A stretch of 64,000 bases of DNA, taken from IMG/VR virus record IMGVR_UViG_3300030110_004856, positions 17,585 through 81,584 of that record; one strand, written 5' to 3'. The notes under the pieces are model-generated. The model saw only the letters and a list, made by a program, of their open reading frames with translations. It was not told the DNA's origin and searched no databases. Of this stretch, positions 16,570 through 23,673 are shown piece after piece (positions within the stretch are counted from its first letter, which is position 1; every line of letters begins with the position of its first letter). The translations under genes and the position numbers were made by a program. The DNA is from a virus.

Positions 16570-17385
16570 CTAAATTACACTTTTACCGCCTTGAAAAGCC
16601 TCTGCAGCTTGTTGAGCAGCTTTGTCTAGAGCCAATCTAGTCCTTTGTTCTTCAGTTTGATCCTCTCGGAGCGCTCCAAGTACTTGATTTAAGCTTCGTT
16701 GCAAGTCTTGTACCTCTTTACTGTTTATTTCTTGCTTACGAAGTAGTAAAGCGTTTTTTACGTCTTCCACAGAGGAAGGCTCCAGCTGAAGTTTTATAAA
16801 TTTGTCAAGTTCTCTTTCCTCAGCAGAACGATAGTCATCGAACGGACCCATCTTGCCTACAGGCTTATCAAACCCGCTCCTATTTATGGGCATTCCATCT
16901 GAAGAAACCCTAGGATCTGGAGCAATCCCTTGTGGCTGACTAGCTACCTGTGTCGACGTAGCTTGCACAAACTGTCCAGGATCAGTATGGAACAACTCGA
17001 TCTCATACGGGCGACCTTGAGCATCGGTAATCTTGGCCACGCCAACGCCATTTTGTGAGTAGTACTCAGTGGCACCCTGTATAAACAGGGGAGTTCCCAT
17101 AGGGATCGCGTAATCCTGTCCCTTGTGGAAAGTAGAAGCTCCAGGAACTGGTGCCTGCCTAGGACCAAACCCCGAAGTCATGGGGTACGAAGTAATTGGT
17201 CGTCTGTTATCTCCTTCTCCAGCAAAGATACGACCTAGTAAGTCAGGGCGCGTGGCAGGGTCAATGTGCTGACCACGATTATCCCCAGACATAGGGATAA
17301 TCCTGAAGTCTCCGTGAGCACCTGTGGACGCAAAGGGATCTCTTGCAGGATCGATAACTTTTCCAGCCCGCAAGAAATCAGTCAC
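16570..17385 (-). CDS. M23-like peptidase domain protein, probably a virion-associated endopeptidase
   Basis: 271 residues. SYPMTSGFGPRQAPVPGAST, then FHKGQDYAIPMGTPLF, is the lysostaphin-like M23 start: an H-x3-D zinc motif (H87, D91) followed by the GTP turn. ELFHTDPG supplies a later His (H133) where M23 enzymes have their third ligand. M23 enzymes cut peptide cross-bridges in peptidoglycan. The C-terminal third is coiled-coil-like (Lys/Gln/Glu-rich). Being away from the lysis genes and among virion genes, it probably acts on the cell wall during DNA entry. The second His of the usual HxH is not clear, so activity is uncertain. Confidence 0.6.
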   Translation of the reverse strand: MTDFLRAGKVIDPARDPFASTGAHGDFRIIPMSGDNRGQHIDPATRPDLLGRIFAGEGDNRRPITSYPMTSGFGPRQAPVPGASTFHKGQDYAIPMGTPLFIQGATEYYSQNGVGVAKITDAQGRPYEIELFHTDPGQFVQATSTQVASQPQGIAPDPRVSSDGMPINRSGFDKPVGKMGPFDDYRSAEERELDKFIKLQLEPSSVEDVKNALLLRKQEINSKEVQDLQRSLNQVLGALREDQTEEQRTRLALDKAAQQAAEAFQGGKSVI

Positions 17386-17614
17386 TTGAGCCCACGCGCC
17401 TTTTAGTCCCTTAAGTCTAAGCCAGAAATTTTTCTAGGATCGTGTTACCATATTGCTATTCCAACCTTTGAGGGTCGATTTACCTGGAAGATTCTGACCA
17501 TGTTCTCGCCGCCGTCGTGGGTCAGTCTAAATAATTAAAAAAAAGGGGCAGGTTGCGGGAGCCCAGAAAGTTATACATTGCGCCCTACTATATATTATTA
17601 TATATAATTAATCA

Positions 17615-17745
17615 CTATGTATTACTAACACACAAGGATTGCTATGTATTATTAACACATAGGGGGTGTACTTTCTTTTTTTAATTGTTCCTATCACGTA
17701 CCGCACTAAGTAACACTAACTTTATGTGTAGTTAGTAACACTTAG
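17615..17745. repeat. TAACAC iteron-like repeats and a 15-bp inverted repeat
   Basis: CTATGTATTACTAACACA (17615-17632) and CTATGTATTATTAACACA (17642-17659) are direct repeats differing at one base. CTAAGTAACACTAAC (17706-17720) and GTTAGTAACACTTAG (17731-17745) form an inverted repeat matching at 12 of 15 positions across 10 bp. All four units contain TAACAC. Next to the AT-rich run, this resembles an iteron-type replication origin or a protein-binding array. Confidence 0.6.
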
Positions 17746-18307
17746 ACCGTGTAATATCTCGAGGTTAGGTATACCTATCACATGTTAAGTTTTGTTACAA
17801 TAACATTTATCCTGCTCATTATATGATACTGCGTAACATCAACCGCATAGTCTTTAAGGTCCGTACCATTAATCACCGTGGTTGTCAAGCAATACAATCA
17901 GTTCCATCACTGGCACAATTGCGGTATCTCTAGCATCCCTTAGCGATTACATTATGGGGGCGGAGCGAACCACGCTTCCGACACCACTACAAAGGAGACA
18001 GAACAACCGACCAGCCAACAGACAAACCACGCGATCCGAAACGATCGAACCGAGCCAGAACCGTGAACCCTAAGGGTTGAGTCCGGTGTCTCTCGCTAGC
18101 TTTCGTTTCCTGAATGAGACTCGTGTGAGATTGTGACACCCCCAGTGCGTTGTAGCCAGAGGGAGACGAGAGAGAATCCGTCCCCCGTGCAGATGTCCGG
18201 TGCGAGTTAATAACTCTGAACCACCCTGACTAATCTGCATCACCGCGTAAGGCCCTTGCTATCTGTCCCGTTTGTCTACGTAAGTCATGCACGCCGGGGT
18301 AATCAGC

Positions 18308-18360
18308 GAACCGGTCCCATGAAACTGCGGAAGCTAATCGGTTCCCTTCCTATCCCGCAG
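18308..18360 (+). ncRNA. Interlocking inverted repeats with pseudoknot topology
   Basis: GAACCG (18308-18313) pairs with CGGTTC (18339-18344), and CTGCGG (18325-18330) pairs with CCGCAG (18355-18360). The two helices interlock in a-b-a'-b' order, as in an RNA pseudoknot. GGAAG and CTTCC inside could extend one stem. It lies in a transcript leader or in a separate small RNA. It could also be a DNA cruciform site; function unknown. Confidence 0.35.
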
Positions 18361-18485
18361 GCTTAGTGTGCCCAGTGTGCTCTATGCCTGGTTCACCTTT
18401 CGGTCCGTTCATAACCTCACAAGGTTGTATCGGTCGCACGTAGAGACTAGCGAGTCAACTGTTAGTTTTTGCACCATTTTGGTCG

Positions 18486-18501
18486 TGATCATTCATGATC
18501 A
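18486..18501. promoter_or_regulatory. Palindrome TGATCAT-TC-ATGATCA, copy 2
   Basis: Same symmetric site as at 13885-13900, differing only in the central base. It lies 89 bp before the first early gene at 18590. A weak TTGCAC (-35-like) about 20 bp upstream would place it over the -10 region, as expected of a repressor operator. Confidence 0.5.
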
Positions 18502-18522
18502 TGGCATGATTCCACCTTGCAG

Positions 18523-18562
18523 GGCAGTTATGAGCTGCCTTGCCTGATGGATTCTCTCCATC
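18523..18562 (+). promoter_or_regulatory. Two hairpins in the leader of the early operon
   Basis: GGCAG (18523-18527) pairs with CTGCC (18535-18539), and GATGGA (18546-18551) pairs with TCCATC (18557-18562). Both lie just before the ribosome-binding site TAGGAG of the gene at 18590. No T-run follows, so they are leader structures rather than terminators. Confidence 0.4.
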
Positions 18563-18589
18563 AATTGCCAACTAATTTAGGAGTCTTTT

Positions 18590-18910
18590 ATGACCATCCG
18601 ATTCATTCAACATCAGTTCGATCTCCCAGCAGACTGGGCAAGCTATTTATTCAACGGTGACGCAACATCGTTCGATCTTTATGAAGATGGAGACGAGCAG
18701 ATTGCGGGCATTGACAAGTTCATTGCAGATACAGGATTAGGTGATCCAAGTGAAGTCAGCCAAGAAACATTCTTCTTGAAGTATCACGATGCTCAGAACT
18801 ATGGTGTTCTTCCTTGTACTTGTGCAACTTACACGTTTCTTGAGCAGGTTGATGATCTACAGCCTGATCCTTCTTTAAGTGCAGCGGAACGCAATCCGTC
18901 CATGCGTTGA
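18590..18910 (+). CDS. Unknown acidic protein, first gene of the rightward early region
   Basis: 106 residues, acidic (many Asp and Glu), beginning MTIRFIQHQFDLPADWASYL. The start is set by TAGGAG six bases upstream. The composition resembles small early cyanophage and plasmid proteins of unknown role. As the first gene behind the palindrome and leader hairpins, it is probably expressed early. Confidence 0.65.
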   Translation: MTIRFIQHQFDLPADWASYLFNGDATSFDLYEDGDEQIAGIDKFIADTGLGDPSEVSQETFFLKYHDAQNYGVLPCTCATYTFLEQVDDLQPDPSLSAAERNPSMR

Positions 18911-18954
18911 TACAAACTGCACAAACTATTTAACACAACAACAGGATTCTGATC

Positions 18955-19263
18955 ATGTCTTTTGATTCCCACGCGCTGACTGAACTTGAACTCATTGCAG
19001 AGAATGACTGCGGCGAACGTGTTAACACCGTTTACAAAGTACTGAGCAAGAAGCACAAACAAGGTATCTACGATATGGAACGCGCCATAGGCTACATAGA
19101 GCGCCAGTTAGTATTACCTGCTGCCAAAACTTATCTAATGGAGAACTGTTCAATGACTCAAGGACTGCGCAATACATTCCCTAAGTCCATGAGATTGCAA
19201 GTTGCTGAGAACATTGAGGCTAAGCAACGCGCTGAATTTAATCTAGGTAACTATTGGGAATGA
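18955..19263 (+). CDS. Unknown helical protein (102 aa)
   Basis: 102 residues, charged and helical (KVLSKKHKQGIYDMERAIGY, RLQVAENIEAKQRAEFNL). AGGA eight bases upstream supports the ATG at 18955. No family is recognised. It is second in the early rightward run. Confidence 0.6.
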   Translation: MSFDSHALTELELIAENDCGERVNTVYKVLSKKHKQGIYDMERAIGYIERQLVLPAAKTYLMENCSMTQGLRNTFPKSMRLQVAENIEAKQRAEFNLGNYWE

Positions 19264-19304
19264 GTCCCACAACTAACAACAACACCAACAACAACACCAA
19301 CACC

Positions 19305-19553
19305 ATGACAACGGCAACACGAACCGCTAACCGCAAGATGACTAGGTGCATGTTATGCGTTGATATGTCACAGCGAGCAGTCTGGATTCGCATCACTGGC
19401 ACACTAGGTGACTGCATCGGCAGAATCGAAGATGTAGGCCTTGAAGTAGTAGAAGAACAGACGAAAGACTATGAAGGCGATCCACCATCAGAGTGGACCG
19501 GGACAATTCTTCTACGGGAATTGAAAGAAACTGATTACCTTCCCTGGATCTGA
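19305..19553 (+). CDS. Unknown early protein (82 aa)
   Basis: 82 residues from the ATG at 19305 (MTTATRTANRKMTRCMLCVD). A longer frame from 19254 reads through an A/C-only stretch of CAA, AAC and CCA repeats giving Asn/Thr-rich sequence, which is better read as an untranslated A/C-rich leader. No Shine-Dalgarno is seen. The protein has a Cys pair near the N-terminus and beta-like alternation (VWIRITGTLGDCIGRIEDVG). Unknown function. Confidence 0.55.
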   Translation: MTTATRTANRKMTRCMLCVDMSQRAVWIRITGTLGDCIGRIEDVGLEVVEEQTKDYEGDPPSEWTGTILLRELKETDYLPWI

Positions 19554-19593
19554 ACCAAACACCAACACCAACCACACCGACATCAACAAGACC

Positions 19594-20340
19594 ATGCAAA
19601 CTCCTTCGATCGATCAGATTAAGCAGAAGATTGCCAAGCTTCTGCGACTCGCTACATCAACCAATGCAAACGAAGCAGCGAACGCTGCTGATATGGTGCA
19701 CAAACTATGTGCAGAGCATGGTTTAACGCAGGACGCTATTGATCCTGACTGTGATAATCCTGACAACAAGGCAATAAACTGGGAAACTTTATACCAAGGC
19801 AATCGCAGAAACTTCGCTGAGATTAACTTGCTCACCGCAGTTGTTGAGCACTTTAACGGTGATCTATTGCTCTCTTGGAGTACTGAAAAGCAAGCCAATT
19901 GCTGTGAGATATTTGCATCACAAGGCAGGAAAATTGAGATCGAACTGTATTTTGAATATCTGCTAGAGACTATGAAGAAAGCCAGCAAGAGAGCGAAGCT
20001 TGAGAGTGATCCTTACAAATTAGATAGAGGCTATGAACGAAACTTTCAGAAAGCCTATGCTCAATCAGTTTGGAGTCGTATCAGACGGATGAAACGAGAG
20101 AAACAAGAACTAGCAAGGAGAACACAACACGAGCCTGCATTAGTTGCTGTCTCTCGTGGTAATAAGGAGCAAGCAAACAACACTGCATTAATGCATAAGT
20201 TAAATCCACGTATCAGCAAAGGTACTAGTCAAGCTAGAGCCCATGGCTCAGGTGCAATGTCTGGCAGAGATGCAGGCAGTTCAGTCTCACTCTCTAGACA
20301 GATGAACAATTCAAGCATGCGAGCACTACCTGGCTCTTAA
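19594..20340 (+). CDS. DUF2786 domain protein
   Basis: 248 residues. QIKQKIAKLLRLATSTNANE, followed by AANAADMVHKLCAEHGL, is the DUF2786 N-terminal domain found in phages and plasmids. The middle is basic and helical, and the C-terminus (about residues 190-248) is Ser/Gly/Asn-rich with small-residue repeats. The role of DUF2786 is not established. The leader is A/C-rich with no Shine-Dalgarno. Confidence 0.8.
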   Translation: MQTPSIDQIKQKIAKLLRLATSTNANEAANAADMVHKLCAEHGLTQDAIDPDCDNPDNKAINWETLYQGNRRNFAEINLLTAVVEHFNGDLLLSWSTEKQANCCEIFASQGRKIEIELYFEYLLETMKKASKRAKLESDPYKLDRGYERNFQKAYAQSVWSRIRRMKREKQELARRTQHEPALVAVSRGNKEQANNTALMHKLNPRISKGTSQARAHGSGAMSGRDAGSSVSLSRQMNNSSMRALPGS

Positions 20341-20370
20341 TTCTCACTCACAAACAACACTACTAAGACT

Positions 20371-21231
20371 ATGAAACGCGTCACACTTCCCGCTCACATT
20401 CGTACCTTCAAGCAACAACACGATGTGCGCAGTCTGCTCACAGAAACTAACCCTAAGGTTCTCAAGAACGACAAAGTTCTAGACATTCCCACAGCGGTGT
20501 TGCACCTGCTTCCGAAGTATCGCGGGACATGTCCATACGCTGCTAGCTGTGCATCCCTTTGTCTACATAGTGCAGGGAATCCTGCTTACATGCGAGGCAA
20601 GCAAGCGTCACGCAAACGTAAGACTGATGCATTCATGAACGACCGAGAATTCTTCATGGAGTTGTTGCTGATCGAGCTAGTTAAGTTCGCCAGCAAGCAC
20701 AAAGACTCAGTGCAACTAGGTGCACGACTGAACGGAACTAGCGATATCCGCTGGGAACGTGAGTCAATCAACGTGCAGCCTGAGACTTCAGAGTATCTTG
20801 ATCGGCGGTTCGGTTTCTATATCGCTCCAGGTAGATACAGAAACATTATGTTCTGCCTCAATGTTCACCGTGGTGTAAATATGCAGGGCTCACTGTTCCA
20901 GTTCTATGACTACACAAAGCGACCGGATCGCTACTGGGATGTTTGCAAAGCAGACAATTATCACCTGACGATGAGCGAAGGATCGTCTGCTGATACCTTC
21001 CGAGTCGCATTAGATAACGGTCTGAACTTAGCTGCAGCTTTTAACATCAAGCGCAGCGAGTCTCTACCTGAGACTGTTACTCTCCACGGCATTGAATTCA
21101 TAGTGCTAGATGGCGATGTCACAGACTTCAGACCATACGATGCATCACATGGAACGCACATCGTCGGTCTCAGACTCAAGCGTGTTCCAGGCATGACTCA
21201 AGACCAGATCAATTCATTCTGCATTGCTTAA
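20371..21231 (+). CDS. GP88-like (gene 88 family) cysteine-cluster protein
   Basis: 286 residues. GTCPYAASCASLCLHSAGNP near residues 51-70 is a tight Cys cluster as in the GP88 family of mycobacteriophage and plasmid proteins; the cluster could bind metal. SVQLGARLNGTSDIRWERES and FYDYTKRPDR are other conserved parts. The function of the family is unknown. It follows the DUF2786 gene with an A/C-rich leader. Family placement is from memory of the motif. Confidence 0.65.
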   Translation: MKRVTLPAHIRTFKQQHDVRSLLTETNPKVLKNDKVLDIPTAVLHLLPKYRGTCPYAASCASLCLHSAGNPAYMRGKQASRKRKTDAFMNDREFFMELLLIELVKFASKHKDSVQLGARLNGTSDIRWERESINVQPETSEYLDRRFGFYIAPGRYRNIMFCLNVHRGVNMQGSLFQFYDYTKRPDRYWDVCKADNYHLTMSEGSSADTFRVALDNGLNLAAAFNIKRSESLPETVTLHGIEFIVLDGDVTDFRPYDASHGTHIVGLRLKRVPGMTQDQINSFCIA

Positions 21232-21233
21232 TC

Positions 21234-21419
21234 ATGACCAAACTCAAGCGTTTCGACTTTCACTACACTCAAACAATTGAAGGTGTTGAATCTCAACAGA
21301 CTCAGACTATCTACGCTTTTGATCGACCTTGTGCTTGTGAGAAATGGTGTCGTATGAAACACACCATCCCATCTGCTACGCAAACACTGAATGAAATTCG
21401 GGAATTTATTAGATCATGA
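21234..21419 (+). CDS. Unknown small protein (61 aa)
   Basis: 61 residues with three Cys near the middle (PCACEKWCRMKHT). It starts 2 nt after the GP88-like stop and its stop overlaps the next start (ATGA at 21416-21419), so these genes are co-transcribed. No family is recognised. Confidence 0.55.
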   Translation: MTKLKRFDFHYTQTIEGVESQQTQTIYAFDRPCACEKWCRMKHTIPSATQTLNEIREFIRS

Positions 21420-21553
21420 CACTCACAGAAATCACCGACTACATCAACACAAACTGGCCTGAGATCACTGATGCCAACCACGCTGCACAAATGGTCTTAG
21501 GAATGCAGGATAAGCACTGCATTGACACTATTCTAGGTTTTTATGTGCGCTAA
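21416..21553 (+). CDS. Small protein (45 aa)
   Basis: ATG at 21416 to TAA at 21553, 45 residues (MTLTEITDYINTNWPEITDA...), ATGA-coupled to the gene before. It has amphipathic helical character. Unknown function. Confidence 0.5.
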   Translation: MTLTEITDYINTNWPEITDANHAAQMVLGMQDKHCIDTILGFYVR

Positions 21554-21555
21554 AT

Positions 21556-21714
21556 ATGAAAACCTTTGAGATTAGCTTCCGCAAACCAGTTCGGAAAGAC
21601 TGGTCACAACAGGCTCACGTTGTGATCAGGGCTGAGACTCGATCCGATGCATTGAAAGCATTCCAAAAGGATTATGAGTTCTCATTCATCTACAATGTCA
21701 CTGAGCTACACTAG
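21556..21714 (+). CDS. Small protein (52 aa)
   Basis: ATG at 21556, 2 nt after the previous stop, to TAG at 21714: 52 residues (MKTFEISFRKPVRKDWSQQA...). Alternating beta strands and a helix with RAETRSDALKAF suggest a compact alpha-beta fold. Unknown function. Confidence 0.5.
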   Translation: MKTFEISFRKPVRKDWSQQAHVVIRAETRSDALKAFQKDYEFSFIYNVTELH

Positions 21715-21747
21715 ACAACACAGAACACCTATTCTTCTTTTCTGATC

Positions 21748-22005
21748 ATGAACATCATCAAGAACACAATCGCAGCAGCATCAGTCCTCGTCTGCTGTAT
21801 GGGCAATGAGATGCCCGCCAAGGCTTACAACTTGCACTGCATGAACATTGGTAGCACGATGCGAACCTGCAATGACAGCAACGGAAACAGCGGAACTTAT
21901 CAACGCTTCGGAAACTTCGAGAACATCAACATCAACGGTGGTGGACGAAATGTTTCCTGCTACAGGCAATACATCGGCAATCAAGTTTACATTAACTGCA
22001 ACTAA
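21748..22005 (+). CDS. Small secreted Cys-containing protein
   Basis: 85 residues. Signal peptide: short basic N-terminus, hydrophobic core TIAAASVLVCC, and an AKA cleavage site at about residue 26. The mature part is about 59 residues with four Cys, Asn/Gly/Ser-rich and probably beta-sheet with two disulphides. No family is recognised. A phage-encoded exported protein in the early region might act in the periplasm or at the host surface. It overlaps the convergent endonuclease gene by 4 nt. Confidence 0.6.
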   Translation: MNIIKNTIAAASVLVCCMGNEMPAKAYNLHCMNIGSTMRTCNDSNGNSGTYQRFGNFENININGGGRNVSCYRQYIGNQVYINCN

Positions 22006-22472
22006 TCAATCTCTACATGCTTCCATTTCTTTCTGTTCAACACATCACTTATGTTTTGGTGAGAAACACCATACACTTCAGCAATCTCACGCAGCCGTAA
22101 TCCTTTCTGTCTCAGCTCAAAGATTGGTTTGATGTCAGACTCTTTGAGCTTTGCATTCTTGTGTCTTTCACCTCTGTTCGCATTACTTCTATTCTCACTC
22201 TTTAACTTCCACTCACAGTTTCCATCTTCATAGTTACCCTGGTCATCTTTCCTAGAAATCCGCCAATCCTTTCCTGGTCTCTCACCCATGTCTTCTAAGA
22301 ACCCTTCGAACTTCATCCACTTCTCGCAGACTCCCACGCCGCTGCCACCGTAGAGATGGAAACCACTTGAATTAGGGTTCAAACATCTCTGTTTCATGCC
22401 GAACCAACTGACATATGTAAGGGACCACTTTCCCCCAAGTACGTGACCATGCTTTACTGTACCTTTCATCAC
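22002..22472 (-). CDS. Free-standing homing-type endonuclease with HTH tail
   Basis: 156 residues on the strand opposite its neighbours. YVSWFGMKQRCLNPNSSGFH, then LYGGSGVGVCEKWMKFEGFL and ISRKDDQGNYEDGNCEWK, match the common phage family with a YGG-xGxxVC..W..F signature and a DNGY-ENCRW-like block, an HNH-type nuclease. The C-terminus (GLRLREIAEVYGVSHQNISD) is a helix-turn-helix for target recognition. Such genes are mobile; its reverse orientation among rightward genes fits insertion. Confidence 0.7.
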   Translation of the reverse strand: MMKGTVKHGHVLGGKWSLTYVSWFGMKQRCLNPNSSGFHLYGGSGVGVCEKWMKFEGFLEDMGERPGKDWRISRKDDQGNYEDGNCEWKLKSENRSNANRGERHKNAKLKESDIKPIFELRQKGLRLREIAEVYGVSHQNISDVLNRKKWKHVEID

Positions 22473-22521
22473 AACTAGCTCAAGAGGCTACACTCTAATC
22501 ACAACTAACAAGACTGCAACT

Positions 22522-22746
22522 ATGGCTTACAGAATCCCTACAGACACACAGCTCAGACTGTATGCGCTTCTAATCATGGAAGCAAACCAACCAGACAGAG
22601 ATAAACAGAACTGGACATCAAAGGCCATTGAGTACAGCAACATTCTCAAGAGCGAGGGAACTAGTCCAGAGTTCCTCGACGGATTTAAACGTGCCGTTAC
22701 CTTGCTCGAAGTCCTGGAACCAGAAACACCTATCACGCAGAATTGA
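22522..22746 (+). CDS. Unknown small protein (74 aa)
   Basis: 74 helical residues beginning MAYRIPTDTQLRLYALLIME, preceded by an A/C-rich leader (ATCACAACTAACAAGACTGC). No family is recognised. It restarts the rightward run after the reverse endonuclease. Confidence 0.55.
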   Translation: MAYRIPTDTQLRLYALLIMEANQPDRDKQNWTSKAIEYSNILKSEGTSPEFLDGFKRAVTLLEVLEPETPITQN

Positions 22747-22749
22747 CCG

Positions 22750-22974
22750 ATGCCATTCAACAAAGAAGCCCAAATCTGCATCACACTCAGTGAGTCTGAC
22801 TACCTTGAAGTTCGTGACGCGATCTCAAGCTCCAGCTCAAAATGTTTGATTCGTTCTCTCAAAGATGACTATGAACATGCCAACGGAGCACGACTCAGGC
22901 ACCAACAACTCGATCGCATCAAAGGTCATTTTGACGATCACTACAAGAACTTTATCCAAGCAAAGATGAAATGA
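22750..22974 (+). CDS. Unknown small protein (74 aa)
   Basis: 74 residues (MPFNKEAQICITLSESDYLE...), 3 nt after the previous stop. Its stop overlaps the next start at 22971. A beta strand followed by two amphipathic helices is likely. Unknown function. Confidence 0.5.
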   Translation: MPFNKEAQICITLSESDYLEVRDAISSSSSKCLIRSLKDDYEHANGARLRHQQLDRIKGHFDDHYKNFIQAKMK

Positions 22975-23213
22975 AGAAAGAACTTACCAGAGATCAGTTA
23001 ATAGCTGTGGTTGACTTCGTGCTCAACGGCATGGATTCCACGCAGTTACTGCAACTCTCTCAAGACATCTCCCACAAACGAACTTCGCTCCAAAACTCAC
23101 AATCAACCAACAACTTCCAAACCAACAACGACACAAACCTCTGTAACGGTCTGGAATTTCTAGACGTTATGACCAAAGCAACACTGGACATTCGTTTTTC
23201 TGAAGCGGAATGA
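22971..23213 (+). CDS. Unknown small protein (80 aa)
   Basis: 80 residues (MKKELTRDQLIAVVDFVLNG...), helical at the N-terminus, with a Ser/Asn/Thr-rich middle. ATGA-coupled at both ends (22971-22974 and 23210-23213), so it is part of a polycistronic chain. Confidence 0.5.
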   Translation: MKKELTRDQLIAVVDFVLNGMDSTQLLQLSQDISHKRTSLQNSQSTNNFQTNNDTNLCNGLEFLDVMTKATLDIRFSEAE

Positions 23214-23431
23214 AACATCACAAGGACCTCACAACAGAAGAACAGATCTCTTACCGCCAATGGGCACGAGACAACTACGTACCATTCACACCAATCGATG
23301 GGACTTGGCATCCTGAAGTTCAGTTTGAGTGTGCCTTCATCAACAAAATCACCCCGCTTAAAAATCTCAGTGAAGTTTCCTCACAACAAACAAGTAAGTC
23401 TCCTAAACCTGGAAATGTTTCAAGCAGCTGA
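23210..23431 (+). CDS. Unknown small protein (73 aa)
   Basis: 73 residues with conserved-looking aromatic residues in the first half (ISYRQWARDNYVPFTPIDGT) and a Ser/Lys-rich tail. ATGA-coupled upstream and overlapping the next gene by 17 nt. Unknown function. Confidence 0.45.
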   Translation: MKHHKDLTTEEQISYRQWARDNYVPFTPIDGTWHPEVQFECAFINKITPLKNLSEVSSQQTSKSPKPGNVSSS

Positions 23432-23669
23432 TGTAAATGCCACACTAAACCAACTCAAGTATTTCCTGTTCATCTGCAACTGCAACGGATCAGACGTTAG
23501 TAGTAAGGATGTGGCTGCTTACTTTCAAATAGAGCGTCACACTCACAACAAAATTCTTCAACGACTGGTCAACATGGAGTTCATCACACTGGAAGTTATC
23601 AACAACCAACGCAAGAAGATTCACATGGCTCAGAAAGGTTGGGAGTTCTACTTAAAGCTTCCCGATTAA
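23415..23669 (+). CDS. Winged-helix DNA-binding protein
   Basis: 84 residues from the ATG at 23415 (MFQAADVNATLNQLKYFLFI). The pattern VSSKDVAAYFQIERHTHNKI, then LQRLVNMEFITLEVINNQRK, is a MarR-like winged helix: helix-turn-helix, then a wing with basic residues. A longer frame from 23298 overlaps the preceding gene by 134 nt and adds Ser/Lys-rich sequence without fold, so I prefer 23415. Likely a small phage transcription regulator. Confidence 0.6.
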   Translation: MFQAADVNATLNQLKYFLFICNCNGSDVSSKDVAAYFQIERHTHNKILQRLVNMEFITLEVINNQRKKIHMAQKGWEFYLKLPD

Positions 23670-23673
23670 CCCT

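Larger units (their letters stand above)
17386..18589. other. 1.2-kb non-coding region: candidate origin and regulatory region
   Basis: No convincing gene in about 1.2 kb of an otherwise densely coding genome. It divides the leftward structural genes from the rightward early genes. In order: an AT-rich run (about 17585-17613), TAACAC repeats and an inverted repeat (17615-17745), TGTTA-CAA-TAACA near 17791, the AACCCT-A-AGGGTT palindrome near 18065, a GC-richer stretch with interlocking inverted repeats (18308-18360), a 16-bp palindrome (18486-18501), and hairpins in the leader of the first early gene. Open frames here (for example 17882-18073, TTG start) lack coding character. Confidence 0.65.

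Noticed and set aside
17882-18073. 63-codon frame with TTG start in the non-coding region
   Set aside because: Ser/Thr/Arg-rich low-complexity product, weak start, no ribosome-binding site.
18300-18470. Group I intron or cobalamin riboswitch
   Set aside because: An AGAGACTAG and P/Q-like CTGCGG/CCGCAG pieces were seen, but there is no spaced P7 partner, no full core and no B12 box.
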